From Vibrio pomeroyi (GTDB lineage: Bacteria; Pseudomonadota; Gammaproteobacteria; Enterobacterales; Vibrionaceae): DNA of 64,000 nt. Under the pieces are notes generated by a model. The model was not told the DNA's origin and did not search any database. It saw nothing but the letters and a program-made list of their open reading frames with translations. This document shows, piece by piece, positions 50,288 to 58,906 of the stretch. The stretch spans positions 806,001 to 870,000 of the forward strand of contig NZ_AP025507.1 in the NCBI RefSeq assembly GCF_024347595.1, in the 5' to 3' direction. How positions within the stretch are numbered: position 1 is the first letter of the stretch; every line of letters begins with the position of its first letter. A program made the position numbers and the translations under genes.

Positions 50288-50352
50288 TTTATCTCATTGA
50301 TTCTGGGGGAGTGAATCAATATCAGGTTTAGGGGCAGCTAGTTTCTACCAAA

Positions 50353-50790
50353 CTATTTTTCACCAGAGAGCGCTGACTTCATCATTGTCTTAAATTGCTC
50401 TTTCTGCTCTTCAGTTAGTACGTTATAGATGTTGTTCTTAAGACGCATTTCTTGCATCACCATCGACTTCTCAGTGGCTTGTACTGTGTCGATGACTTTT
50501 TCCATCTCAGCTTCATCAAACTCAGGTTGAGTCACTAAGGCGATCTGCTTTTTCTTAAGTTCAATCGCACTATCCATATCAATTTCAGTTCTATCGGATT
50601 GATAATCTTGCACAAGAGTGAACACTTCCGCTTGCTGTTCTTCCGTTAGATTCAAAGAAGCAATAACCATTTGTAGTGGGCTGAGGACTGGCTGTGGCGG
50701 TTGTTGTGGTGATGACGCACTCACAAACGGAGCAGTAACGAGTAAAGCTGAAGCAGTTAATACACAAAGCGACTTTTTCAGTGATTTCAT
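50353..50790 (-). CDS. Spy/CpxP-family periplasmic protein
   Basis: 145 residues from the ATG at 50790. Cleavable signal peptide (…ALLVTAPFVSA). Helical mature part with LTxxQ motifs (LNLTEEQQAEVFTLVQ and VLTEEQKEQFKTMMK), the hallmark of the CpxP/Spy chaperone and stress-sensor family. Envelope-stress regulation is likely by family but not shown by the sequence. Confidence 0.85.
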   Translation of the reverse strand: MKSLKKSLCVLTASALLVTAPFVSASSPQQPPQPVLSPLQMVIASLNLTEEQQAEVFTLVQDYQSDRTEIDMDSAIELKKKQIALVTQPEFDEAEMEKVIDTVQATEKSMVMQEMRLKNNIYNVLTEEQKEQFKTMMKSALSGEK

Positions 50791-51015
50791 TGAGTTTCTC
50801 CTGTTAGTGGAAATAAGAGTATAGGTGAGCAAGCTGAACTCGATATGAACACGCTGTTCAGTTAACTAAGCTTGCTTCACGCCTAGCTGCTGTATCCGGA
50901 TAAGCAAAGAAGCAGATAAACAAGGAAGCAGGTTAGACCTTGGTCTTACAGAAACCGAGCGCAAAGGTGACTAGAATGATTTGAGTTGCTCACCGTTTTA
51001 TCAAGGATTACACAA

Positions 51016-51261
51016 ATGGAAGTTGGATTGTTCTGGGCTGAAAAAGGGATGCTAGTGCTTGGCGCACTGTTTGTTTTGACGAGCATGATGCAGTACGGAA
51101 GACGCAGTAGTGATTGGAAAGGCGTGATTACGATGTTCTACAAGCGTATCCCAATGAATATTGCGGAATACAAATGGTACCGACTTGGAATCGCGTTATT
51201 GGTTTTTGCCGTGATTATCCGTTTCGCCTTGCTGATTCTATGGCCGACCTATCAATTCTAG
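51016..51261 (+). CDS. small inner-membrane protein
   Basis: 81 residues from the ATG at 51016, with an AAGGA Shine-Dalgarno. Two membrane segments (about 8-26 and 56-77) enclose a basic cytoplasmic loop (YGRRSSDWKGVITMFYKRIP). No family recognised. Confidence 0.7.
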   Translation: MEVGLFWAEKGMLVLGALFVLTSMMQYGRRSSDWKGVITMFYKRIPMNIAEYKWYRLGIALLVFAVIIRFALLILWPTYQF

Positions 51262-51341
51262 CTATCTTGTATTCGCTCTGACATCTTTCATAAGTTCTTT
51301 CATGTTGGATATATAGAAGCGATAAATGCATGAGTAAACCG

Positions 51342-51369
51342 AGCCTTAATAAACTCACTTATTAAGGCT
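51342..51369 (+). terminator. perfect hairpin after the small membrane gene
   Basis: Eleven-pair stem AGCCTTAATAA/TTATTAAGGCT, weak T tail. The rest of 51262-51587 is AT-rich promoter sequence for the next operon. Confidence 0.6.
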
Positions 51370-51587
51370 GCTATTTAATAAAATAGTGTTAATACTCCAT
51401 GATATTGAGTTGCTATTGTCTTTGTAGCATATTGTTTTTCATAAAGAATAATGCGAGATAATAGCTTACCCACTTGTTTCATCATTCTTACTAATAATCT
51501 ACACATAAATCCATTCACCCCGTACCTGATACCATAATGATCTGTTACACTCGTCCAAATTAGCTTTAATTTGTCGGTGGTGCATTT

Positions 51588-52592
51588 ATGTCGTTCCCAG
51601 TTCTTATATGTGATGATTCTGCGTTAGCAAGGAAGCAGATGGCTCGATCACTGCCTAGTTCTCTAAATGCAGATATAACTTTTGCTGTTCATGGGCTTAA
51701 TGCACTTGAAGAGCTCGCTCAAAACCAGTTCAAACTGATGTTCCTCGACCTCACCATGCCGGAGTTAGATGGCTATGGCACATTGGAAGAGATGCAACGT
51801 TTAGGTGATACCACACCTGTTGTAGTGGTTTCTGGTGATATCCAACCAAAAGCGCAGCAGAAGGTCATGGACCTTGGTGCCAAAGCGTTTTTGCAAAAGC
51901 CGATTGATAAAGAAGCGTTAAAAGCCATTTTACGTGAGCATGTGGAGCCGCCAAAACAGCCTCAACTCATTACGCCTTCGCCTTTAGAACTCCCAATACT
52001 TCGCCGACGTGACATCTATATGGAAGTCGCGAACGTTGCGATAGGCCGTGCAGCCGATGCATTGGCGCGCCACTTTAATGTATTTGTGCACTTACCATTG
52101 CCGAACGTGAACATCTTCGAAGTGAGTGAATTGCACATGGCACTTCGTGACCTCGCAGACAACGACCAAGTTTCGGGTGTTTGCCAAGGCTTTAGCGGAG
52201 AAGGCATTGCAGGTGAAGCATTAGTTTTATTGAGTGATTCCAGCGTGAGCGATCTTAAGAAGCTCATGAAGGTGCCCACCGAAAGCGAACAGCTTGAAGA
52301 ACTAGAACTGCTGATGGATGTGTCGAATATCCTAGTCGGCTCATTCCTTAACGGGCTAGGGGAGCAATCCGAGGTTCGCTTCTTCCAGAGTTCGCCTGTT
52401 CTGCTAGGGCAACACATCTCGATTGATTCTGTGATTGAGAATACCAGTGGCTCGTTTAAGAAGACCATGACCTTCGAAGTCAGCTATAACATTGATGGCA
52501 CTTCTATCCGTTGTGACCTTCTGTTTATGTTCGTTGACGAATCTCTGCCTCTTCTAGACAACAAGTTGGCCTACCTAATGGAGGAGTTTTAA
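51588..52592 (+). CDS. response regulator fused to a CheC-like phosphatase domain
   Basis: 334 residues. Residues 1-120 form a CheY-like receiver (acidic pair D9/D10, phospho-acceptor D54 in MFLDLTMPE, K104 in FLQKPID). Residues 140-330 form a CheC/CheX/FliY-like domain with two phosphatase-type motifs, E146-x-x-N149 (MEVANVAIGRAADALA) and D244-x-x-N247 (MDVSNILVGSFLNGLGE). The second has Asp where Glu is usual. It probably dephosphorylates a CheY-type protein, its own receiver being the switch. A PAS protein follows one base after the stop. Confidence 0.88.
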   Translation: MSFPVLICDDSALARKQMARSLPSSLNADITFAVHGLNALEELAQNQFKLMFLDLTMPELDGYGTLEEMQRLGDTTPVVVVSGDIQPKAQQKVMDLGAKAFLQKPIDKEALKAILREHVEPPKQPQLITPSPLELPILRRRDIYMEVANVAIGRAADALARHFNVFVHLPLPNVNIFEVSELHMALRDLADNDQVSGVCQGFSGEGIAGEALVLLSDSSVSDLKKLMKVPTESEQLEELELLMDVSNILVGSFLNGLGEQSEVRFFQSSPVLLGQHISIDSVIENTSGSFKKTMTFEVSYNIDGTSIRCDLLFMFVDESLPLLDNKLAYLMEEF

Positions 52593-52593
52593 T

Positions 52594-53031
52594 ATGCTGA
52601 ATCTTCCTGCTGAATTTGAACAGTTCCACTGGATGGTGGATATGGTTCAAAATGTCGATATGGGGCTGGTGGTCATTAACCGTGACTTTCAGGTACAAGT
52701 TTGGAATGGCTTCATGACGCACCATAGCGGTAAGCAATCGCATGATGCGATTGGTAAGTCTATCTTTGAACTGTTCCCGGAGATTCCTGAAGAGTGGTTT
52801 AGGCTCAAAACCAAGCCCGTTTATGATTTAGGTTGTCGTAGCTTCATTACATGGCAACAAAGGCCTTATCTGTTTAAGTGTCGTAACGTTAGGCCTGTAA
52901 CTCAACAAGCCGATTTCATGTATCAGAACGTGACGCTAAACCCAATGCGCTCGCCAACAGGCCAAGTCACTTCATTGTTCCTGTCTATTCAGGATGCAAC
53001 GGCAGAAGCGCTGATGTCTCAAAAGAGCTAA
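52594..53031 (+). CDS. stand-alone PAS-domain protein
   Basis: 145 residues, essentially one PAS domain (FHWMVDMVQNVDMGLVVINRDFQVQVWNGFMTHHSGKQSHDAIGKSIFELFPEIPEEWF) plus a PAC-like end (NPMRSPTGQVTSLFLSIQDATAEA). No kinase, GGDEF or methyl-accepting output is attached. It is coupled to the CheY-CheC fusion upstream, so the pair probably forms one signalling unit with PAS as sensor. Confidence 0.87.
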   Translation: MLNLPAEFEQFHWMVDMVQNVDMGLVVINRDFQVQVWNGFMTHHSGKQSHDAIGKSIFELFPEIPEEWFRLKTKPVYDLGCRSFITWQQRPYLFKCRNVRPVTQQADFMYQNVTLNPMRSPTGQVTSLFLSIQDATAEALMSQKS

Positions 53032-53083
53032 CCCATCTTGCGATGACTAAATAGCTTTAGAAGAGCAATCCAAACATCGAATA

Positions 53084-53119
53084 AAAATGGCTAAGGTGAA
53101 TCACCTTAGCCATTTTTTT
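53084..53119 (+). terminator. terminator of the signalling pair
   Basis: AAAAATGGCTAAGGTGA/TCACCTTAGCCATTTTT, a very long stem with T tail. From 53120 to 53750 there is no credible gene, only AT-rich sequence. Confidence 0.92.
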
Positions 53120-53750
53120 GCTTTCTATTCTTCAATTGACCTTAAAGGCTTCGATCTTTTTCGTCTGCTTATTGCAAATTTCCATCATTTATACAGTTCA
53201 CCACCTCAGCGAACTCTCTTTGCTCGAACCTTTTACTCAAGAACCTAGATAGAATGAACTACTAGGTAATGAAGAAGCACGATCTCGGCTGTTAGTGGTT
53301 TATAAATTTTGTTGTTTTAGGTGGCTTTTAATAGAGATTGGGATTTGGGTTGTCGAAACCAAATGAACCTTGCCTTCAAGATAAAGCGAATTGAGGTGTA
53401 TTTTTCATACTTGATGCTAACCAACAGCACCATGAGTTTGCTGAATTTGGTCGAAAACAGGAAAAATTTGGAAAAAAATCGAATTTATTTAAGAAAAAAG
53501 GCATTTTTTTGTTGGAGAAAAGTGTGATTTTTATGTGATCTCGAGGCACTTTCTTCACATATTTGCTTAATGAAGGCGATATTGTGTGAAAAAGAGAGGA
53601 AAACGATTGCGCAATAAACCGACAGCGTTTGCGTGATTGGTTCGCTAAGTTATTAATTAGTAAGAATTTAGTAGGAAAGTGTTACTTGGGAGGTTTTACC
53701 AGATATGGAATCTTCGAGAGGATAGCACAAAAAAAAATGAAATATCAGAC

Positions 53751-53778
53751 TTGCTGTTACTAAATCACGACCTATAAT
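53751..53778 (+). promoter_or_regulatory. predicted promoter upstream of guaC
   Basis: TTGCTG, 16 bp, TATAAT (53773-53778). Transcription would start near 53785. Confidence 0.6.
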
Positions 53779-53785
53779 GCTGAAA

Positions 53786-53818
53786 ACCGGAGCGTCTGCC
53801 AACGCTCCGGTTTTTTTG
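53786..53818 (+). terminator. hairpin with T-run at the predicted guaC transcript start
   Basis: Nine-pair GC-rich stem ACCGGAGCG/CGCTCCGGT with an 8-nt loop and seven T. It lies at the very start of the predicted guaC leader, 95 bp before the ATG. Confidence 0.75.
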
Positions 53819-53905
53819 TGTCCGAAGAAAAGTAAACTCGTCTGCCAACGGTTTTACTACGCATTTCGCGAGAGACACATAATTTTATGAATCAAGGAAA
53901 ACACC

Positions 53906-54949
53906 ATGCGTATCGAACAAGAACTTAAGTTAGGTTTCAAAGATGTACTCTTCCGTCCGAAGCGTTCTACCCTTAAAAGCCGTTCTCAAGTTGAATTAAC
54001 CCGCGATTTTACATTCAAGCATAGCGGTCGTCAATGGTCTGGTACTCCAGTAATTGCAGCTAACATGGATTCGGTAGCAAGCTTTGAAATGGCAGCTGCT
54101 CTAGCAGAGCACGGTGTTATGACTGCAGTACACAAGCACTACACAGTAGAGCAGTGGGCTGAGTTCGCTAAAACAGCAGATAAGAAAACACTGAACAACG
54201 TATTTGTATCAACAGGTACATCTGAAGCTGAGTTTGAGAAAACTAAGCAAATCATGGCACTTAGCGAAGACTTCGTATTTATCTGTATTGATATCGCTAA
54301 CGGCTACTCAGAGCATCTAGTTGAGTACGTACAGAAAGTACGTGCAGAATTCCCGAACAAAGTTATCTCTGCTGGTAACGTTGTAACAGGTGACATGGTT
54401 GAAGAGCTAATCCTAGCGGGCGCAGACATCGTTAAGGTTGGTATCGGCCCTGGTTCGGTTTGTACTACTCGTGTTAAAACAGGTGTAGGTTACCCTCAAC
54501 TTTCTGCAATCATCGAATGTGGCGACGCGGCACACGGCCTTGGCGGCATGATCATCGGTGACGGTGGCTGTTCATGTGCGGGTGACGTATCTAAAGCGTT
54601 CGGCGGCGGTGCAGACTTCGTAATGCTAGGCGGCATGCTAGCAGGTCACTCTGAGTCAGGCGGTGAAGTTGTAGAGCAAGACGGTAAGCAATACATGAAG
54701 TTTTACGGCATGTCGTCTCAGTCGGCTATGGACAAGCACTCAGGTGGTGTTGCTAAGTACCGTGCTGCGGAAGGTAAAACTGTACTTCTTCCGTTCCGTG
54801 GTTCAGTTCACAACACAATTTCTGACATCCTTGGTGGTGTACGTTCAACTTGTACATACGTAGGCGCAGCGAAGCTTAAAGAGCTAACTAAGCGTACAAC
54901 TTTCATCCGTGTACAAGAGCAAGAGAACAACGTATTCGGTAAAGAGTAA
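53906..54949 (+). CDS. guaC: GMP reductase
   Basis: 347 residues, full length. IMPDH/GMPR TIM barrel with the active-site loop [17 protein letters not shown]; the catalytic cysteine is C186, as in E. coli GuaC. Phosphate-binding [10 protein letters not shown] and [17 protein letters not shown] follow. It converts GMP to IMP with NADPH. Its last 20 codons ([14 protein letters not shown]…) are the attachment region recognised by the transposon next door. The gene is intact; the insertion lies 21 bp after the stop, so its own terminator has been displaced. Confidence 0.97.
   Translation: MRIEQELKLGFKDVLFRPKRSTLKSRSQVELTRDFTFKHSGRQWSGTPVIAANMDSVASFEMAAALAEHGVMTAVHKHYTVEQWAEFAKTADKKTLNNVFVSTGTSEAEFEKTKQIMALSEDFVFICIDIANGYSEHLVEYVQKVRAEFPNKVISAGNVVTGDMVEELILAGADIVKVGIGPGSVCTTRVKTGVGYPQLSAIIECGDAAHGLGGMIIGDGGCSCAGDVSKAFGGGADFVMLGGMLAGHSESGGEVVEQDGKQYMKFYGMSSQSAMDKHSGGVAKYRAAEGKTVLLPFRGSVHNTISDILGGVRSTCTYVGAAKLKELTKRTTFIRVQEQENNVFGKE
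54890..54921 (+). other. guaC protospacer, the CAST attachment site
   Basis: 32 bp at codons 329 onward of guaC. It matches the homing guide at 61340-61371 at 23 of 32 positions. The PAM is CT at 54888-54889. The transposon end starts after a further 49 bp. The first base is codon position 1, so mismatches at 3, 6, 9, 18, 21, 24 and 30 fall on wobble positions. Confidence 0.93.
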
Positions 54950-54965
54950 TCTGAACGAGTTCGAA

Positions 54966-54970
54966 TAGTT
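54966..54970 (+). other. predicted 5-bp target duplication
   Basis: ATAGT directly before the terminal TGT. Tn7-like elements duplicate 5 bp; the second copy should follow the right end beyond the window. Confidence 0.6.
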
Positions 54971-55038
54971 GTTGAAACATCCATAAATTGATATTTACAA
55001 CCATATATTGATTTTTGGTACAGCCATAATTTGATATT
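54971..55038 (+). repeat. transposon left end with three TnsB-type binding sites
   Basis: Terminal TGTTGAAACA (54971-54980), then three 15-bp repeats of the form CCATAAATTGATATT at 54982-54996, 55002-55016 and 55024-55038, spaced 20 and 22 bp apart. This is the usual left-end layout of Tn7-like elements. Confidence 0.92.
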
Positions 55039-55058
55039 GCCTCTTCATGGTCTAAACT
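55031..55058 (+). promoter_or_regulatory. predicted tnsA promoter inside the left end
   Basis: TTGATA (55031-55036), 16 bp, TAAACT (55053-55058). The -35 box overlaps the third TnsB site, so TnsB could repress its own operon. An imperfect inverted repeat at 55058-55076 (TTGTGTAA..TTACGACAA) covers the predicted start. Confidence 0.45.
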
Positions 55059-55095
55059 TGTGTAAGTTTACGACAAAATCGTGAAGAGGCAATAT
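55034..55095 (+). promoter_or_regulatory. 14-bp inverted repeat enclosing the tnsA ribosome binding site
   Basis: Arms 55034-55047 and 55082-55095 are perfect inverted repeats (ATATTGCCTCTTCA and its complement) with a 34-nt loop. The right arm contains GAGG, the tnsA Shine-Dalgarno. A transcript entering from guaC would fold it shut; one started at about 55065 would lack the left arm. Confidence 0.75.
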
Positions 55096-55096
55096 T

Positions 55097-55786
55097 ATGT
55101 CTGCTCTACCTTTCCTTTCTATAGCCACCCTGCTTGAACTTGAAACTGCGTTTGACACTCCTGCTAGAAACTTAACTAAATCACGTGGAAAAAACATACA
55201 CCGTTACGTCAGTGCTAAGATGGGAAAAAGAGTCACGGTAGAATCTTTTTTAGAATGTGCCGCTTGTTATCATTTTGATTTCGAACCTAGTATCGTTCGC
55301 TTTTGTTCTCAACCGATAAGATTTTCATACAGCCTAAATGGTAAGACCCATACTTATGTTCCAGACTTTCTAGTTCAATTTGATACCGGTGAATATAAGT
55401 TGTACGAGGTAAAGTCCGACAAGGAAAGTTCAAAAAAGGAGTTTCATTGTGAATGGGAAGCAAAAGTTCAAGGTGCGTTTGAGATAGGGTTAGATCTAGA
55501 GCTGGTTGTAGAGGAAGAAATACTGGATGAGGTCATATTTAACAACCTTAAGCTTTTGCATCGGTATGCCTCAAGAGATAACTTGAACGACTTCCATCAA
55601 ATTCTCCTTACTACTTTGAAACGGAATGGTACGCAAACAGCAAAGAGTTTAGGGCATCACCTCGGCTTAAATGGAAGAAAAATATTACCATTCCTGTGTG
55701 ATTTACTCTCTCGAAACCTCCTCCAGACGAGCTTAGAGACCCCACTATCACTTGAGTCTGAATTTGAATTGGGTTGTTATGCCTAA
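55097..55786 (+). CDS. tnsA: TnsA transposase endonuclease subunit
   Basis: 229 residues. N-terminal restriction-like nuclease with likely catalytic E53 (ESFLECAACYHFDFEP), D90 (HTYVPDFLVQF) and the E104-V-K106 motif (LYEVKSDKE). The C-terminal part is a winged-helix-like domain (TAKSLGHHLGLNGRKILPFL). In Tn7 TnsA cuts the 5' strands at the transposon ends, with TnsB cutting the 3' strands, which allows cut-and-paste movement. GAGG lies 7 nt before the ATG. The stop overlaps the tnsB start by 8 bases. Confidence 0.95.
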   Translation: MSALPFLSIATLLELETAFDTPARNLTKSRGKNIHRYVSAKMGKRVTVESFLECAACYHFDFEPSIVRFCSQPIRFSYSLNGKTHTYVPDFLVQFDTGEYKLYEVKSDKESSKKEFHCEWEAKVQGAFEIGLDLELVVEEEILDEVIFNNLKLLHRYASRDNLNDFHQILLTTLKRNGTQTAKSLGHHLGLNGRKILPFLCDLLSRNLLQTSLETPLSLESEFELGCYA

Positions 55787-57590
55787 GAAATCATTTTCAA
55801 GTTTTCATAGGAAGTCAGCACTTCAGCAAGAAAAACTTGAGCAGAATGATAGAGTCGTTGATTCCAACGATGTCGATGAAGCAACATATCAAGATATATC
55901 CGCATTTCCTGAAAATATAGCCAATCAGATTACTTTTCGTCTAAGCATTCTTCGTTTTTTAGCTGGTAAGTGCGAAAAAATCACTCCCAAGACAATCGAA
56001 CCATATCGCGTCGCACTGCAACGGTTACACGACAAAAATATTCCAAGTGCGATATCAATATACAGGTGGTGGTTAGTTTTCAGAGCCTCCGGTTATAACC
56101 CGGTTAGTTTAGCTCCTGACTTTAAAAGTAGAGGAAATAGGGGGGCTAAAGTTTCACCAATTGTTGATTCGATAATAGAACAAGCAGTTGAAAGAGTTAT
56201 TTCTGGTCGAAAGATCAATATCAGCTCGGCACACAGGCGAGTTAAGCGTAAAGTTCGACAATATAACTTAACGCACGGTACAAAGTATCCATACCCTAAA
56301 TACGAGTCTGTAAGAATACGGGTTAAAAAGAAAACTCCCTTCGAAGTATTAGCAGCAAAGAAAGGCGAACGAGTTGCTAAAAGAGAATTCCGCCGTATGG
56401 GAAAGAAGATAACAACCTCGGCCGTATTAGAGCGGGTGGAAATAGACCATACAATGGTTGATATATTTGCGGTACACCCAGTACATCGAGTTACTTTAGG
56501 AAGACCTTGGCTCACGCAGTTAGTAGATTGTTATAGTAAAGCCGTAATTGGTTTTTATTTAGGTTTTGAGCCACCCAGTTACGTATCGGTATCGTTAGCC
56601 CTAAAAAATGCAATACAACGCAAAGATGACTTATTGTCTTCATATGAATCAATTGAAAATGAATGGCTATGTTACGGTATCCCTGACTTGCTCGTAACTG
56701 ATAATGGTAAAGAATTTTTGTCTAAAGCCTTTGATAAAGCATGTGAGTCACTGTTGATCAATGTTCATCAAAACAGAGTCGAAGTGCCTGACAATAAGCC
56801 TGATGTCGAACGTAAATACGGGACGATCAATACTTCTCTATTAGACGATTTACCAGGGAAAGCTTTTAGTCAATACCTTCAGAGAGAGGGTTATGATTCA
56901 GTGGGTGAAGCTACTCTTACACTAGATGAAATTCAAGAAATTTACTTAATTTGGTTAGTAGATATTTATCATAAAGACTCTAACCAGAGAGGCACTAATT
57001 GTCCGAATATCGCTTGGCGAAATGGGTGCCAAGAATGGGAGCCTGAAGAGTTTTCTGGTTCTAAAGATGAGTTGGACTTTAAATTCGCTATTGTTGATAG
57101 CAAACAACTAACCAAAGCAGGGGTAACCGTCTACAAAGGACTGACATACAGCAGTGAACGTTTAGCTGGGTACAGAGGTAAGAAAGGGAATCATAAAGTG
57201 CAGTTCAAATATAATCCAGAGTGTATGGCGGTCATTTGGGTGTTAGATGAAGATGTGAACGAATACTTCACGGTTAATGCTATAGATTATGAATATGCTA
57301 GTAGAGTCTCTCTGTGGCAGCATAAATACAATATTAAGTATCTAGCAGAATTAAATTCAGCAGAATATGACGAAGATAAGGAAATCGATGCAGAGATCAA
57401 AATTGAAGAAATTGCTGATCGTTCAATTCTTGAAACAAAGAAAATTAGATCCCGGAGGCGTGGAGCTAGGCATCAGGAAAATAGCGCAAGAGCAAAGAGC
57501 ATCAGCAATACTAAGCTAGCCCCACCCCAGAAAGACGAAGAAGAAATTGTAATTGTAGATAATGAAGATTGGGATATTGGTTATGTTTGA
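55779..57590 (+). CDS. tnsB: TnsB DDE transposase
   Basis: 603 residues from the ATG at 55779 that overlaps the tnsA stop; a TTG nine codons earlier is less likely. N-terminal helix-turn-helix regions for end binding (about 30-190), a retroviral-type integrase core with D223 (VEIDHTMVD), D308 (LLVTDNGKEF) and E344 (KPDVERKYGTIN), that is a DD(35)E spacing, then a Mu-type C-terminal beta domain and a basic, disordered TnsC-contact tail (KKIRSRRRGARHQ…). All catalytic residues are intact. Confidence 0.96.
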   Translation: MPKKSFSSFHRKSALQQEKLEQNDRVVDSNDVDEATYQDISAFPENIANQITFRLSILRFLAGKCEKITPKTIEPYRVALQRLHDKNIPSAISIYRWWLVFRASGYNPVSLAPDFKSRGNRGAKVSPIVDSIIEQAVERVISGRKINISSAHRRVKRKVRQYNLTHGTKYPYPKYESVRIRVKKKTPFEVLAAKKGERVAKREFRRMGKKITTSAVLERVEIDHTMVDIFAVHPVHRVTLGRPWLTQLVDCYSKAVIGFYLGFEPPSYVSVSLALKNAIQRKDDLLSSYESIENEWLCYGIPDLLVTDNGKEFLSKAFDKACESLLINVHQNRVEVPDNKPDVERKYGTINTSLLDDLPGKAFSQYLQREGYDSVGEATLTLDEIQEIYLIWLVDIYHKDSNQRGTNCPNIAWRNGCQEWEPEEFSGSKDELDFKFAIVDSKQLTKAGVTVYKGLTYSSERLAGYRGKKGNHKVQFKYNPECMAVIWVLDEDVNEYFTVNAIDYEYASRVSLWQHKYNIKYLAELNSAEYDEDKEIDAEIKIEEIADRSILETKKIRSRRRGARHQENSARAKSISNTKLAPPQKDEEEIVIVDNEDWDIGYV

Positions 57591-57601
57591 GAAATCATTA
57601 G

Positions 57602-58594
57602 ATGAATGAAACTCGAGAAGCGCGCATCTCAAAAGCCAAAAGAGCATTTGTATCAACGCCGAGTGTTACGAAAATTTTGGGCTATATGGATAGATGTAGG
57701 GATTTGTCAGATTTTGAATCCGAGCCAACTTGTATGATGGTCTTTGGTGCATCGGGAGTAGGCAAGACGACGGTTATCAAAAAATATTTAAGTCAAAATA
57801 ATCGCGATTCTAAAGTGCGAGGAGAAATAGTTCCTGTTCTGCATATCGAATTACCAGACAATGCGAAGCCTATTGATGCAGCAAGAGAGTTGTTGCTTGA
57901 AATGGGTGACCCATTAGCGCTTTATGATACTGATCTGGCGAGGTTGACGAAAAAACTGACTGACTTGATACCTTTGGTTGGTGTTAAGTTGATCATTATT
58001 GATGAATTTCAGCACTTAGTTGAAGAGAGGTCAAATCGCATTCTTACACAAGTAGGCAATTGGCTCAAAATGATACTCAATAGAACGAAGTGCCCAATTG
58101 TTCTTTTTGGTATGCCGTATTCTAAGGTTGTATTGAAAGCAAACTCACAACTGCATGGACGATTCTCAATTCAGTGTGAACTCCGCCCATTTATCTATCA
58201 GGGTGGTGAAGGTGTATTCAAAAAATTTCTGGAAAATCTTGATAAATTATTACCTTTTGTCAAAGAGGCTGGGTTAGCAGAGAAAAACCTTCAGAAAAAA
58301 CTATATGCTTTTTCTGAAGGTAATATGCGTTCGCTGAGAAACCTCATCTATCAAGCATCGGTTAATGCCATTGATAATCATCGGGCCACGATTATTTATG
58401 AAGATCTAGTTTTTGCTGCTGAGCTCACATGTAGTAACAAGACCTACACATGGAAAAACCCTTTTGAAAACGGAGTCAAGGTGACGGAGGAAATGTTGCG
58501 TCCTCCACCAAAGGATATTGGATGGGAGGATTATCTGAAAAACATTAATTCAAGATCAAAAAGTAAGCTTAATGGTGGGAACATGTTTGAGTAA
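57602..58594 (+). CDS. tnsC: TnsC AAA+ ATPase
   Basis: 330 residues. Walker A GASGVGKT (49-56), Walker B LIIIDEFQHL (D134, E135), sensor region FGMPYSKVV. TnsC forms a ring on DNA at the target chosen by the TniQ-Cascade complex and activates TnsAB. It starts 11 nt after tnsB with no gap for a promoter. No tnsD/tnsE or tniQ follows it, as expected for I-F3, where tniQ sits with the cas genes. Confidence 0.95.
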   Translation: MNETREARISKAKRAFVSTPSVTKILGYMDRCRDLSDFESEPTCMMVFGASGVGKTTVIKKYLSQNNRDSKVRGEIVPVLHIELPDNAKPIDAARELLLEMGDPLALYDTDLARLTKKLTDLIPLVGVKLIIIDEFQHLVEERSNRILTQVGNWLKMILNRTKCPIVLFGMPYSKVVLKANSQLHGRFSIQCELRPFIYQGGEGVFKKFLENLDKLLPFVKEAGLAEKNLQKKLYAFSEGNMRSLRNLIYQASVNAIDNHRATIIYEDLVFAAELTCSNKTYTWKNPFENGVKVTEEMLRPPPKDIGWEDYLKNINSRSKSKLNGGNMFE

Positions 58595-58604
58595 TGTAAT
58601 GGTG

Positions 58605-58624
58605 TACACAACACTACTTAAGGA
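58605..58624 (+). repeat. imperfect direct repeat, left copy
   Basis: TACACAACACTACTTAAGGA, close to TACACAATACTACGTTAAGA at 58907. The pair flanks the antitoxin-like gene. Confidence 0.55.
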
Positions 58625-58664
58625 GCGTTGTCCTTATTTTCTGGGCAAAACCTACTACAAAAGG

Positions 58665-58883
58665 TCACGAAAACACTCCGTGCTCTAAACGACCGATTAA
58701 ACTAATTACGACTTGAGTGTCTTCAGTTGTTGAAAGCATGTCAATTGGCCGTTTGTTACTTAGTCCTCTAACTGGGTGTTTAAGCCAGTAATGAGTAGCT
58801 TCTTCACTTCCAAACAGCGCTAGTGCTTCCTGAAATACTCTATCAAAATTCTTTTTCGTTTCTTTATTCACCTTAAACTCCAC
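58665..58883 (-). CDS. orphan MbcA/ParS/Xre-type antitoxin domain protein
   Basis: 72 residues starting at a GTG (58883); a second GTG at 58871 has the better Shine-Dalgarno (GGTGGAG) and may be the real start. Nearly the whole protein is the toxin-binding domain of the MbcA/ParS/Xre family (ALALFGSEEATHYWLKHPVRGLSNKRPIDMLSTTEDTQVVISLIGRLEHGVF). The usual N-terminal DNA-binding half and the adjacent RES-type toxin gene are both missing. It lies between tnsC and the cargo, in opposite orientation to tnsABC, flanked by short direct repeats. Confidence 0.82.
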   Translation of the reverse strand: MEFKVNKETKKNFDRVFQEALALFGSEEATHYWLKHPVRGLSNKRPIDMLSTTEDTQVVISLIGRLEHGVFS

Positions 58884-58906
58884 CTAAATGGATGTAGTAA
58901 GTGTAA

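Noticed and set aside
53321..53527. 68-codon open frame in the long gap before guaC
   Set aside because: AT-rich, Lys/Asn/Phe-heavy, no Shine-Dalgarno, no neighbour relation.
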